From: Zopfochytrium polystomum
Lineage: Eukaryota > Chytridiomycota > Chytridiomycetes > Chytridiales > Chytridiaceae
Direction of reading: 5' to 3'
NCBI GenBank assembly: GCA_025765615.1
Contig: JAIVFJ010000292.1
Span: 1-64,000, forward strand
DNA length: 64,000 nucleotides
Below are positions 55,148 through 64,000 of this stretch, piece by piece. Position 1 is the first letter of the stretch. Every line of letters starts with the position of its first letter. The translations under genes were made by a program, and so were the position numbers. The notes beneath the pieces were generated by a model that searched no databases, was not told the DNA's origin, and saw only the letters and a list, made by a program, of their open reading frames with translations.

Positions 55148-57154
55148 ATGCAATCACCACCACCACCTCTGCCGCTGTTCCCCATCGACACCGCTCAGAC
55201 TGCTCCGCTCGCGGAAAGAAAGTCGGGCAATGCCAGCCCGCTCCAGCCGTACTCTGTGCCTCTCCCTCCCTCGCCTGCGAGTCCCTCCCTCCCCACTACC
55301 CTCTCTGCCGACGCGACGAACGCAATGCGCGCACAAGGATTGCCGAGCCCGACCCCGCGCCCCTTTTTGCTGACTCCATCGCGGCCGACCGCCCCCCAGC
55401 CCGCCTCGCACCTCGCTCTACCGGCGCCATCAAATACGCAGACCAAGCCGTCCGGCAAGCGCAACCAGTCTCTCCAAACCCCGACGCCCATCCGCACCGG
55501 CCCGTCGTCCTTGTTCTCCTTGCAACAGCCGCAGCAGTACCTCCACCAACCGTACCCACAACCCGCCAACATCCACCCACACCTGTCCGCCCACCACCAC
55601 CAGCATCACCAACAGCACGCGCTGCTTCCCTCGGGAGTGGTTGCTCAGGGCCCTGTCACAGCCCAACTTCAGAATGGCCTTCCGCTCCACTATGCGCACG
55701 GTGAGCAGCCCTCTTTCTGTTGACTTCATGTCCTATCGTCTGCCCTCGACCAAGCGCTTGGGTCCTTCCAGAGTTTTGCTCTTTGTCTTTGCCGCAATCA
55801 CCTTCGCATCTCACATTCTGCGCCACCCTTCTTCCTTGCCCAGCTGCCGCGTCGTTGCCCTCTCCGACTGCCTCCTGCCGCGGACTGTGCGAGGATGAGG
55901 TGCTCGACTCGCCACTCTCCGCGCCGCCCCTGTCGCACCCGGCATACTCTTTCAACCTTGCAGATGAACCGGCCTGGCGACTTGCTCAGCAACTTCACCC
56001 TCAGCCTATCGCTGGCTGCACGGACGGGCTGCCCCCTCTCCCGGTCCAATCGGCGGAACTTGCGGCAGGCTCGCCCATCGTGAATTCAAACTCAACTCAG
56101 ATCGACGCGTCCGCTGGGAGGTCTCCGTGCCCGGTGCCACCCAACCCTTCCACCCCGCCGTCATCCCCGTGCTGGCCGTTGAACTACCAGTTGCCCATCG
56201 CCTTTGTGGAGCGGTACAAGCTTGGCGAGTGCCTAGGTTCCGGCGGGTTCGGCTTCGTGTGCTCCGCATTCTCCAAACTGAACGAAGAGGTTGCGGTGAA
56301 GTTTATTCTCAAGGAGAAAGTCCCAAACGGCTCGTGGACCCGCGACGAGACGCTTGGCATCGTCCCGAAAGAAATCTACCTCCTCAAGCATGTAAGTCAC
56401 TGTTTGCTCCTTGTCTCTCCTCCAATACTTTATTTATGCCAGTCTAACACCCATCTCGCTTTGCTTTCGCCACCAGCTCAACCACCCAAACATCATTCGA
56501 TTTCTGGACGCCTTTGAAGATCACTTGTATTTCCTTCTCGTAACGGAGCTGCACGGCGGATCGTGGTCTCAACTTCGCCCAAACTCGCCGGAGGACTCTT
56601 CGTCACCGCAGGCACTTCGCCGGAGACCGTCGTCCGACCTGTTCGAGTGCATCGAGCTGCTGAAATCCCTTTCCGAACCTCAAGCACGGCACGTCTTCCA
56701 ACAGCTACTTGACGTCGTCGCCCATTTGGAGACGTTTGGCATTCTCCACCGAGACATCAAGGATGAGAACATTCTGATAGACGACAACTTCAACGTCAAG
56801 CTTATCGACTTTGGATCAGCAAGCTTCGCCAATCAAGTCAGTGACAGGCTTTTCCTTGGAACTCTGCAATACGCCGCCCCCGAAATTCTGGAAGGTCGTC
56901 AGCATCAAGGCGCTAAGTGCGAAGTGTGGAGTCTTGCTTGCTGCCTCTACATTATGCTCGTGGGCGAGGCGCCGTTTGAGACTCCGCGTGACGTTCGTTC
57001 GTCAAAGCCCACCGCTCTCCGTGAACGTTCTCCGTCGTTGTCGCAACCGTGCAAGGAGCTCTTGACCTGGATGTTTGAGAAAGACCCTTGGCGCCGGCCG
57101 ACAATCACGCAAATCTTGAACCACCCTTGGGTCCTCGATGCGAGGTCAGCTTGA
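55148..57154 (+). CDS. Serine/threonine protein kinase of the PAS-kinase (PSK/PASK) group
   Basis: Three exons, 55148-55700, 55844-56391 and 56477-57154, join in phase for 592 residues. The first ~340 residues are Pro/Ser/His-rich and apparently disordered. The kinase domain follows: GECLGSGGFGFVCSAF (P-loop), VAVKFILKEK (ATP-binding Lys), HRDIKDENILIDDNFNVKL (catalytic loop), IDFGSASF (DFG) and GTLQYAAPEILEG (activation end). HRDIKDEN, LIDFGSA and DLFECIE are typical of PAS kinases, which link nutrient state to sugar and lipid metabolism in yeast. No PAS domain is evident in the N-terminus, so it may be a PASK-like kinase without PAS. An insert of about 45 residues lies in the N-lobe (SPEDSSSPQALRRRPSS). 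Confidence 0.83.
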
Positions 57155-58816
57155 GCAGCGCGTGGTCTAATTCTATCAATTTCGGACACGATCGTGCAAC
57201 CCCAAACCGAATATTCCAACCATATCTTATATCAGTCTTTCACGAGCACGTCTTTATTATCCTTTGGCTCTAAGCACCCGTCCTCTTGACGTCTGCCGTA
57301 TCATCGAGCTTCGGACAAGACCTAACCCGTAACTTAACGTGCCAGTTGTATTTTTGCCCCTCCAAGATCCCATCCCGTATCCTTAAGCCAGTTCGCACTT
57401 TCCATCTTTCAAAAATTTTTTCTCTTGTTTCATTCCCTTAGTATAACCTTACCCGTGTGTCGAACCACTCTCGCTTCTCCGTACTGAGTGAGATGTCTGT
57501 TCTCTAAACTTTATTAACGTGCTCTTTTCACTCCTGTAAGCTCCCATCATTCGCTCCTCCCACGTCACCCTCAGCCGTTTTTGGCCTGTACTACTAACTA
57601 AAATGCGAGATTCATTGTTTGCCCCCCTCGCAATCAGCAAGCAACATTTGTTTCATCCCTAAGACAATCCTTCCCGTAATTTGTCACTGCCCCCCCCCCC
57701 CTTTTTTTTCGCTTTTGCTCTTCTTACCCCCCCTCTACGCTTGCGCTAAACATTCAACCCGTGGTTGAGACCATGTTCCCTGCCTGTGGGTGAAAGAAGC
57801 TCTCGTTGTCCCCTCCGCGGCAAACGTCTGTATTTTACTGTATCATAAATGTTTCGCTCCTATATCATTTCCTCTCTTCTCAACCCCTTGTGTTTTTTTT
57901 TTTTCTTCTTCTTTTTCGACCGTGACCTTTTCTTCACGACCGCATTTTCGTACGTTTCAACCACTTCCTTGCGAAATTTCGCCGATTTTTTCGCCTGACC
58001 GTTGACCCCTGCCCTGGTTGGCACTAACTTGCCTTGCTCCCCCCCCCCCCCCCCCCCCCCATCTGTCAGGCGTAAAGTTGTCTTTCTCTCCTCACTTTTA
58101 TTCACTGGTGCTCTCGCTCCCCTTGTTCCTTTCTTTTTTTTTCATTTCTTTTCTTTCTTTCTTTCTTCTTTTTTTCTACTCTTTTTTCTCATTCAGCCTT
58201 TTCTTCCCCCCGCCGAGAACGTAAAAAAAAAGAAAAAACAGAGAGAGAGATTTCTTTATCCGTGCAGTGTGCGCTTGCGCTTGTGGACGAGCAGGCTTGA
58301 TTCGGAAACGCTTTCTCTCTTCATTCCTTGTCCTGTCTCATAGAGTCGCTTGCCGAGATCGATTCTCACACTCATTCCAAAAAGAGACGCACTTCGTTCG
58401 TGAAAGAAGCCGTACCCGTCCCCCCCGCGAAGGAGCTTGCACAGCGAAAACACACCGTGCGTTCTTGCGTGTGTGTGCGCGGTGTACCGCGTGTGTGTGA
58501 TGTGTGGGTGTGTGTGTGTGTGTGTGTGTGCGTGTGTGTGATGTGTGTGAGTGTGTGTGTGTGTGTGTGCGTGTCTGTGTGTGTCGCAACGTTAGAAATT
58601 ACGTTCGAATCTCCCGCCCCCTCGATTCCACAGAGAGACCAGTGCGGCCTTCTACTGCTCCTTCCATCTCGAATTTGCAGGGGGGGACGTGATAGTGATG
58701 GTGACAGTGGGTACCACACATCTCGACAATCTCCGCTCTCGCAAAGGGAAAGAAGGAGCTGCAGTTGCTTCCAGCGTACCTTGGCCGGAGATCAAAACCG
58801 AAAAATCCGCGATTCC

Positions 58817-58853
<37 letters not shown>

Positions 58854-59040
58854 GGGAACAACCTTACAATAGGAAAAGTTCTACGAGCCATGGCAGCAAA
58901 CGTCGACGACGTGGAAGAATCTCGCTCGCTGATTATTTTTTTTTGCGCAACGCGCAACATACAGTATTCTCAAAAGTGAAAGTCTGTCTGGCTTCCGCGA
59001 AACCAAAGAACCGACTGTTTTTTCTCACTGAGGAGATGCA
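57155..59040. other. Repeat-rich spacer downstream of the kinase gene
   Basis: Contains a 22-C run (58039-58060), long (GT)n stretches (58496-58583) and a 31-G run (58821-58851). ORFs crossing these tracts are not credible. The start may include the kinase 3' region. Confidence 0.45.
58821..58851 (+). repeat. Homopolymer of 31 G
   Basis: An uninterrupted G-run in gene-free DNA, about 200 nt upstream of a copia-like remnant. It is expected to form G-quadruplexes or to be unstable. Confidence 0.95.
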
Positions 59041-59760
59041 CAACACGAGATCTGCCGCCTCTCCCAATGACGTACAAACAGGCCTTTGGCGAGCCCTGTA
59101 CGCAACATCATATTGGATGGCTGCCATGCACAAAGAATATGAGGCACTAACTAAAAAACAAAACTCGGGAACTAGTGCCCTGCTGCAACATCAAATCCTT
59201 CCTAAAGCCCACGTGGGTTTTCGCTTAGAAGTTGGACGATGAGGATTACCTCAAAGGGCTCATCGGGAAGGGTTATACTCAAGTGCCCAGAAGAGATTCT
59301 TATTCTCTAGTAGTTAGAATGGATGCAATTTCGCACCATCATAGACGCTACGCTCTGCTTTGACTGCAAGCTTGGCGAGCTTGACTTAGACACAGCGTAT
59401 CTGAACGCGAACCTGGACCTGCCCAATTACAGGGAGCACACCAGAAGGGTTTTCATAAGTTGGGGACCTGGAAGTGCAGCTGACGTATGCCGATTATTGT
59501 AGAGTCTTGATAGCTTACACCAGCCTGGTCAGCAGTGGTTACTCACTGAATGGTTTCACGCAATGCAAGTCTGACCATTGCGTTTTCGTTAAGCGCGCTT
59601 GTATATGTTGATGACGTACTCCTTGCTGGACGCACGAAAGGAAAGTATCCTCGAGGCGCAGAACTTTATTCGTTCTCACTTCTCGACAAAGGATTCCCTT
59701 GGTGCGAAGTATGCAATCGGTATCCAAATCGACAGGATTTTTTCTCTTTATTTTGTCTTC
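59041..59760 (+). mobile_element. Ty1/copia-type retrotransposon remnant (reverse-transcriptase part)
   Basis: Plus-strand pieces in several frames follow the order of a copia reverse transcriptase: WMAAMHKEYEALTKKQ (59115-59162), LIGKGYTQ and SYSLVVRMDAI (59249-59330), LDTAYLNANLDLP (59388-59425), then ALVYVDDVLLAG (about 59594-59630) and NFIRSHFST with AIGIQIDR (59665-59745). YVDD is the catalytic motif. Frames break repeatedly and no LTRs or integrase are visible, so it is a decayed fragment, ending at a 38-T run. Confidence 0.75.
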
Positions 59761-59764
59761 TTCT

Positions 59765-59766
<2 letters not shown>

Positions 59767-59804
<38 letters not shown>
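59767..59804 (+). repeat. Homopolymer of 38 T
   Basis: It follows directly after the copia remnant. A minus-strand poly(A) tail of another retroelement is one possible origin; slippage is another. Confidence 0.95.
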
Positions 59805-59808
<4 letters not shown>

Positions 59809-60384
59809 CTGAGAGGACAAGAGAGACAAGCCGTGTTTCATCGCGCATGCAGAGTGTGTCTTTCTGTCTCCCCCCGCTTTCATCAGGCGCGTTGGCCAAT
59901 CAGAACCGCGCAGGCGCTTGCGTACGGCTAGATTTCCGGGCGATTAAGCGGCGGCGGAAGGAGTTCTCTTTGCTCTCTCTCTTTGCTCTCTCTCTCTCTT
60001 TGCTCTCTCTCTCTCTCTCTCTCTCTGACTGCCTGTCTGCTGCTTCCCCGTCCGTCTCTCTTCCTTGCTTGTTTTGGGGTCGTCGTTCTTGAGAAAGGCG
60101 ACCGGACAGAAAGAGGCGGATGGATCCATCAAGCGACAGAAAGAAAAAAAAAAAAAAAAAAAGAAAAAGAGGCCCAAACGAGCCAGCGAGGGCCGGTCCT
60201 TCCGTTCCTCCACTACGCCTACTAAGTCGCCGCCGTCTTTCCCTCCTCGTCTGGCCGACGTCGTCTTCCGTCGTCCGTCCTCCGACTCCTCCCACCGCCA
60301 CTTGCTTTCTCTCTCTCTTCTTCCCTCCCCTCCTCTCCGTGTCCGACTCTCTCTCCTTCTCCTCTCTCTCCCTATTCCGAAAAA
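59805..60384. other. Promoter and leader region of the Na+/H+ antiporter gene
   Basis: (TC)n-rich sequence (59965-60026), an A-tract (60145-60162) and C/T-rich DNA up to the ATG at 60385. No gene seen. Confidence 0.45.
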
Positions 60385-60825
60385 ATGGTCACCAACAACA
60401 ATAACAACGACGACGGCGGCGGCGGCGGCGGCGGCGGCGCGACGTGGGACGCGCTGATCGCGGGCGACTCGTCGCTGGCGGCCGCGCACACGGTGTACCT
60501 GTTCCTGGGCGCGTTCGTGTGCCTGTACGGGCTCGCGTCGCTCGCGATCAAGGAGAAGCTGTACATGAGCGAGGCCATGGTCGCGGTGCTGGTCGGCGTT
60601 TGCGTCGGCCCCGTCGCCGCGCGGCTGTTCTCGCCCGCCGACGCCTTTGGGGAGCACGTCGACGGGGTCACGCTTGAGCTGACGAGGTGCGGTGTGTGCG
60701 GTGGGGGTGCTGGTCGACTGGAGATAGTGTGAGGAGAGAGGCACGCACACATGCCAAAAAAAGGAAAAATGAAGAAACACTCACCGACAATTTCCAAACC
60801 AAAACGAACCCAAACCACTATTCCC

Positions 60826-60856
<31 letters not shown>

Positions 60857-62771
60857 CTCGTCGTGGCGATCCAGTGCATGGCTTGCGGCGTCGACCTGCC
60901 AGGGTGAGTGAGCGAGCGAGTGAGGGAATTGTCGAGAACGCTTCTGTTTCAAGTCGGCCAGGCTCTTCACAGTCTTCGCACGTAATAACACTCTCACACT
61001 CGCCCAATCTACGCCATACTTCCCAAACTCATACGTCATGTAGCAACTACCTGTGGCGCGAGCGCACGTCCATCTTCGTGCTCCTCGGCCCCGTCATGGT
61101 CATCATGTGGGTCGTCACCGCCCTCGGCATCCACCTCATCATCGGCCTGTCTGTCGTGAGTAGCAAGCTGCGCGTCTTTCAACAGACCAGTCCCTCACGC
61201 AAACACCACTGACCCTCGCTCACTCAATTCACCCCTACGCGTACAAGCTCGAGTCGCTGATCATTGCAGCGTGCATGACGCCGACAGACCCCGTGCTGGC
61301 AAACAGCATTGTCAAGGGCCGCTTCGCAGAGGCAAACATCCCGCTGAATGTGCGCCTGATTCTGTCTGCCGAGAGGTCTGCCAGGCCTGCGCGGGGGTGC
61401 ACCCCCCTTTTCCATTTCTCCCTTCCCTCTCTCTTCTAACCCCCATTCCGCGCCCCCCGAACAACAGCGGTGCCAACGACGGCCTCGGCACGCCTTTCCT
61501 CCTTCTGGCCTTCTACCTCTCGCAAAAGGCGCCCTCCGCCGGCGTCGCCACTGCCCTCGGGCTGTGGGCGGGGCGCATCGTGTTGTACCAGGTGGCTCTG
61601 TCGGTCGTGTTTGGCGCGGGCGTGGCCTGGGTCGCGCGCGAGGCGCTCAAGCTCGCAGAGCGCAGCGGGTGGATTGATAAAGAGAGCTTAATCTCGTTTT
61701 CCATCTCTTTGACGGTTCGTAGCAGTTGAATATTCCTGTTCTTTTTTTTTTCTTTCGTGTAAAGCTTTCCATCTTCTCCTTTTTCTGTTCGTACAATCGC
61801 CCGGCCTGCGACTCTCGCAGCTCTTCATCATGGGCGCATGCACCTACCTCGGCCTGGACGACATCCTCGCTGTCTTCATTGCCGGGAACGTCCTGACCTG
61901 GGACCGCTGGTTCAACGCCAAAATCCGCGAAACCCACTTCCAGGAAATCATCGACGCCCTCCTCAACCTCGCCTTCTTCGTCTACGTCGGCAGCGCCGTG
62001 CCCTGGTCCGCGCTCTTTTCGCCCTCCACCCACGCCCCGGGGCTCGAGCCCTGGCGCCTGGCCGCCTTCGCCGCCTGGGTGCTCCTGCTGCGCCGTCTCC
62101 CCGCCGTCGTCGCAATGTACAAGTGGATCCCCGCGCTAAAGTCCCCCGCCGAGGCCGTGTTCGCCGGCTGGTTCGGCCCCGTCGGCGCCGGCGCCATCTT
62201 CTACGCGCAGACCGCCATCGTCGTCCTCGGCGTCCGCCAAACCTACTTGGTGCCCCTCACCTACTTCACCGTCCTCGCTTCCGTCCTCGTCCACGGCGGC
62301 ACCGTCGCCTTCTTCAACATGTCGCTGCAGCGCCACTCGTCGTACCAGAACTGGGCCGCCCCGGGCTCCCTCGGCGCCCTCGTCCACCACACCCACCACC
62401 ACCACCACCACCAGCACCCGATCGCCCACCCGGACGGGAACGCCGCGGCGGAAAACGCGGCCCCGAGCGGCGCGGGAGGCGGGAAGTCGGGCGAGGAGGA
62501 CGACGCCGCGCCGACGGCGGTCGTCGTCGATATGGTCGAGCCCGGGTCGTCGGACGTGGGGCTGCCCGTGCGGAAGGAGGCCACCACCGCGTCGAGCGCC
62601 AGCGCCGCGACCGCGTACTTGCCCGACGTGCCCGAGGCCGCCGCCGATTACGCCACCGCCGCCGCCGGGGTGGCGTCGTCGTCGTCGTCGTCGTCGTCGT
62701 CGGCGTCGGTGTCGACCGCGGCGACGGCAGCCACGCGGGCGTGCTCGGAGCGCAGGGCGACGGAGGAATAG
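60385..62771 (+). CDS. NHA1: Plasma-membrane Na+/H+ antiporter (CPA1 family, NHA1/SOD2 type)
   Basis: Six exons join in phase: 60385-60686, 60856-60903, 61044-61155, 61248-61375, 61468-61714 and 61821-62771, giving 595 residues. Transmembrane segments and motifs match fungal NHA1/Sod2: HTVYLFLGAFVCLYGLAS, MSEAMVAVLVGVCVGP, LLGPVMVIMWVV, LIIAACMTPTDPVLANSIVK, SAESGANDGLGTPFLLLAFY (the ND pair sits in the ion-binding site) and ACTYLGLDDILAVFIAGN. The protein exports Na+ or K+ in exchange for H+ and so controls salt tolerance and pH. The cytosolic tail of about 150 residues is low in complexity, with a His run and a nine-Ser run from (TCG)n. The 48-nt exon 2 follows an intron ending in about 30 A and AAAAG instead of a pyrimidine tract. 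Confidence 0.88.
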
Positions 62772-63148
62772 TGGGAAGGCGTTGAGAGTCGTTCGGAGTG
62801 AAGGGACTTTCCGAGTGCCCACGCTCTCCTCCCCCGCGCACCCTCTCCAATTTCATACGCCCCCTTCTGTTACCTTTTCCAAAAGCACCCCATCCTACCT
62901 ATGCTATATTCTTTATTTGCCCCTCCGCTGACACGGGAGTCGTGGTGAAATGTTCCTTGAGGCTGCTTGACGCCGTCGACCCACCACGCTCCCTCATTCA
63001 ATGTTTTTCCACGCGGATCTGGATATTGCGCGCACGCCGTGCCCTTACTCATACAGTATATGCCCGTTCAGTTTTTACTGTTTTCATTTGAATGTTTCAT
63101 ATTGGCTTCTTTTTGCCCGCCTGCGTAGTTTAAGTAAGCACCCCACAG
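62772..63148. other. Spacer after the antiporter gene
   Basis: Mixed sequence, no gene seen; may contain the antiporter 3' end and the promoter of the TM-SH3 gene. Confidence 0.45.
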
Positions 63149-64000
63149 GTGAACCACAATTCGAATTCGGGAAAAGCGCGAGCGCAAAACCCGGTGGCCG
63201 GGTGCTTCCAGTTATTGAAACAAGAGTCAGCATTTACAATCTCAACCGAAGGGGGAGGGAGAGAAGGGAGTGGACTATGTAAAGGTCCAAAGGTCGCCAG
63301 CACGGAACTTGCACAAGGAAACACCTGCGATCGTACACGCTTCGTGGTCGCGGCCGTCGTCATTTTGCTGCTCGTCTTTGTCCTCGTCATTTGTCTCCGC
63401 CGGCGCTCGAGCGCTGCGGCGGCCGCGCGCCGCCAGCAGCAGGAGCAAAAGGCGTACAACGCCGCGGTCGCGGAGTACCTCAAGCAGACGCAGCTGCAGC
63501 TGATGCAGATGCAGCAGCAGCAGCAGGGGTTCCGCGTCGCCGGGTAGCTCGTCGGCGGGTTTGGCGGGCCCTGCGTTGATGTGCCTGCCGGGCAGCAGCA
63601 GCACCAGGATCAGCAGCGGCGGCGGCGGCGGGCGTGTTTGCGGGCAAGGGCGCGGCGGACGTCAAGTCCGGTCTTCCGCCGCCGGTCGCTGCATCAGCAC
63701 CCGTCCGTCCGGCGGTAGCAGCGTCCCGAGCGAGACGCTGCAGGCCGTGTTCACGTACATCCCGACCATGTCGGACGAGATCCACCTGTGCCCTGGCGAC
63801 GTTGTGCAAGTGCGCGCGCAGTTTGACGACGGCAGGGGCTACGGCGTCAACACGACCACAGGAGCAGAGGGCGCGTTCCCAATGTCGTGTTTGGCGCCGG
63901 TCGGGGCTTCTTCTTCCGGTGCTGGAGGGGCGGGGAGTTGGGGAGACGAGGTGGTCGCGGCGGCCGCGGGCGGCGCCGGGGATGGGTTTTTGGGGGGTGC
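63149..64000 (+). CDS. Single-pass membrane protein with SH3 domain, cut by the right edge
   Basis: An open frame to 63547 includes FVVAAVVILLLVFVLVICLR (a transmembrane helix) followed by RRR and a Gln-rich coiled part (LKQTQLQLMQMQQQQQ). After a probable intron (donor GTAGCT near 63546) an SH3-like domain starts near 63733: ETLQAVFTYIPTMSDEIHLC, PGDVVQV and GAEGAFPMSCLAP, giving the ALYDY-, E-L- and P-type positions of SH3. Fungal proteins with a short outer part, one TM helix and an SH3 domain include Fus1- and Sho1-like signalling proteins. The start is uncertain; the outer part may come from an earlier exon. The 3' end lies beyond 64000. Confidence 0.6.

Noticed and set aside
58328..59242. 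304-codon ORF on the plus strand
   Set aside because: It runs through a long GT-repeat and a 31-G run, then by chance joins a copia piece. Not a gene.
1..64000. CRISPR arrays, bacterial operons, ribosome-binding sites, riboswitches
   Set aside because: The window is intron-bearing eukaryotic DNA; regular spacer-repeat arrays and prokaryotic signals are absent.

Overview
The window is eukaryotic nuclear DNA. Genes are split by short introns (mostly about 45-150 nt, GT-AG), coding DNA is GC-rich with long Ala/Gly/Pro/Ser runs, and microsatellites and homopolymer tracts are abundant. The gene set points to a fungus, probably an early-diverging zoosporic (chytrid-like) one: a threonine deaminase with C-terminal ACT-like regulatory part, MCM2, an ORT1/ARG11-type ornithine carrier, an NHA1/SOD2-type Na+/H+ antiporter, a PSK/PASK-type kinase, a DUF1769 protein, an Nse2/Mms21 SUMO ligase, eIF2A and an OPT-transporter remnant. 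The placement is inferred from families and not proven.

Layout. 1-1.6 kb: AT-rich, broken virus-type primase/helicase gene running off the left edge. 2-9 kb: host-like genes (a secreted Lys-rich protein, an F-box/LRR-like protein, a six-exon protein of unknown function). 10.2-14.4 kb: second AT-rich virus-type island with a broken SF2 helicase and a diverging primase/D5-type helicase gene interrupted by a Tc1/mariner element. 14.4-20.9 kb: a degraded WD40 gene beside a large TIR-NACHT-WD40 (NLR/STAND-like) gene. 23.5-33 kb: threonine deaminase, MCM2 and a large low-complexity LRR-like gene. 33.7-36.4 kb: a third foreign-looking island of four short tandem minus-strand cassettes. Each has a zinc-binding Cys/His module and sits between a palindromic GTCACGTGAC upstream site and, for three of them, a conserved hairpin just after the stop codon. 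36.4-38.7 kb: a large gene of unknown family with a truncated duplicate at the island border. 38.8-64 kb: mostly housekeeping genes (DUF1769, Nse2, eIF2A, ornithine carrier, PASK-like kinase, Na+/H+ antiporter, and a TM-SH3 protein cut by the right edge), separated by long microsatellite-rich spacers with an OPT fragment and a copia remnant.

How the parts relate. The housekeeping genes are independent and show no operon logic. The virus-type islands are AT-rich, apparently intron-poor and full of frameshifts. This fits old insertions of large-DNA-virus or polinton-like-virus DNA later hit by transposons. The two most unusual items are the TIR-NACHT-WD40 receptor-like gene, with a possible lesion at one exon junction, and the cassette island at 33.7-36.4 kb with its shared upstream boxes and 3' hairpins.
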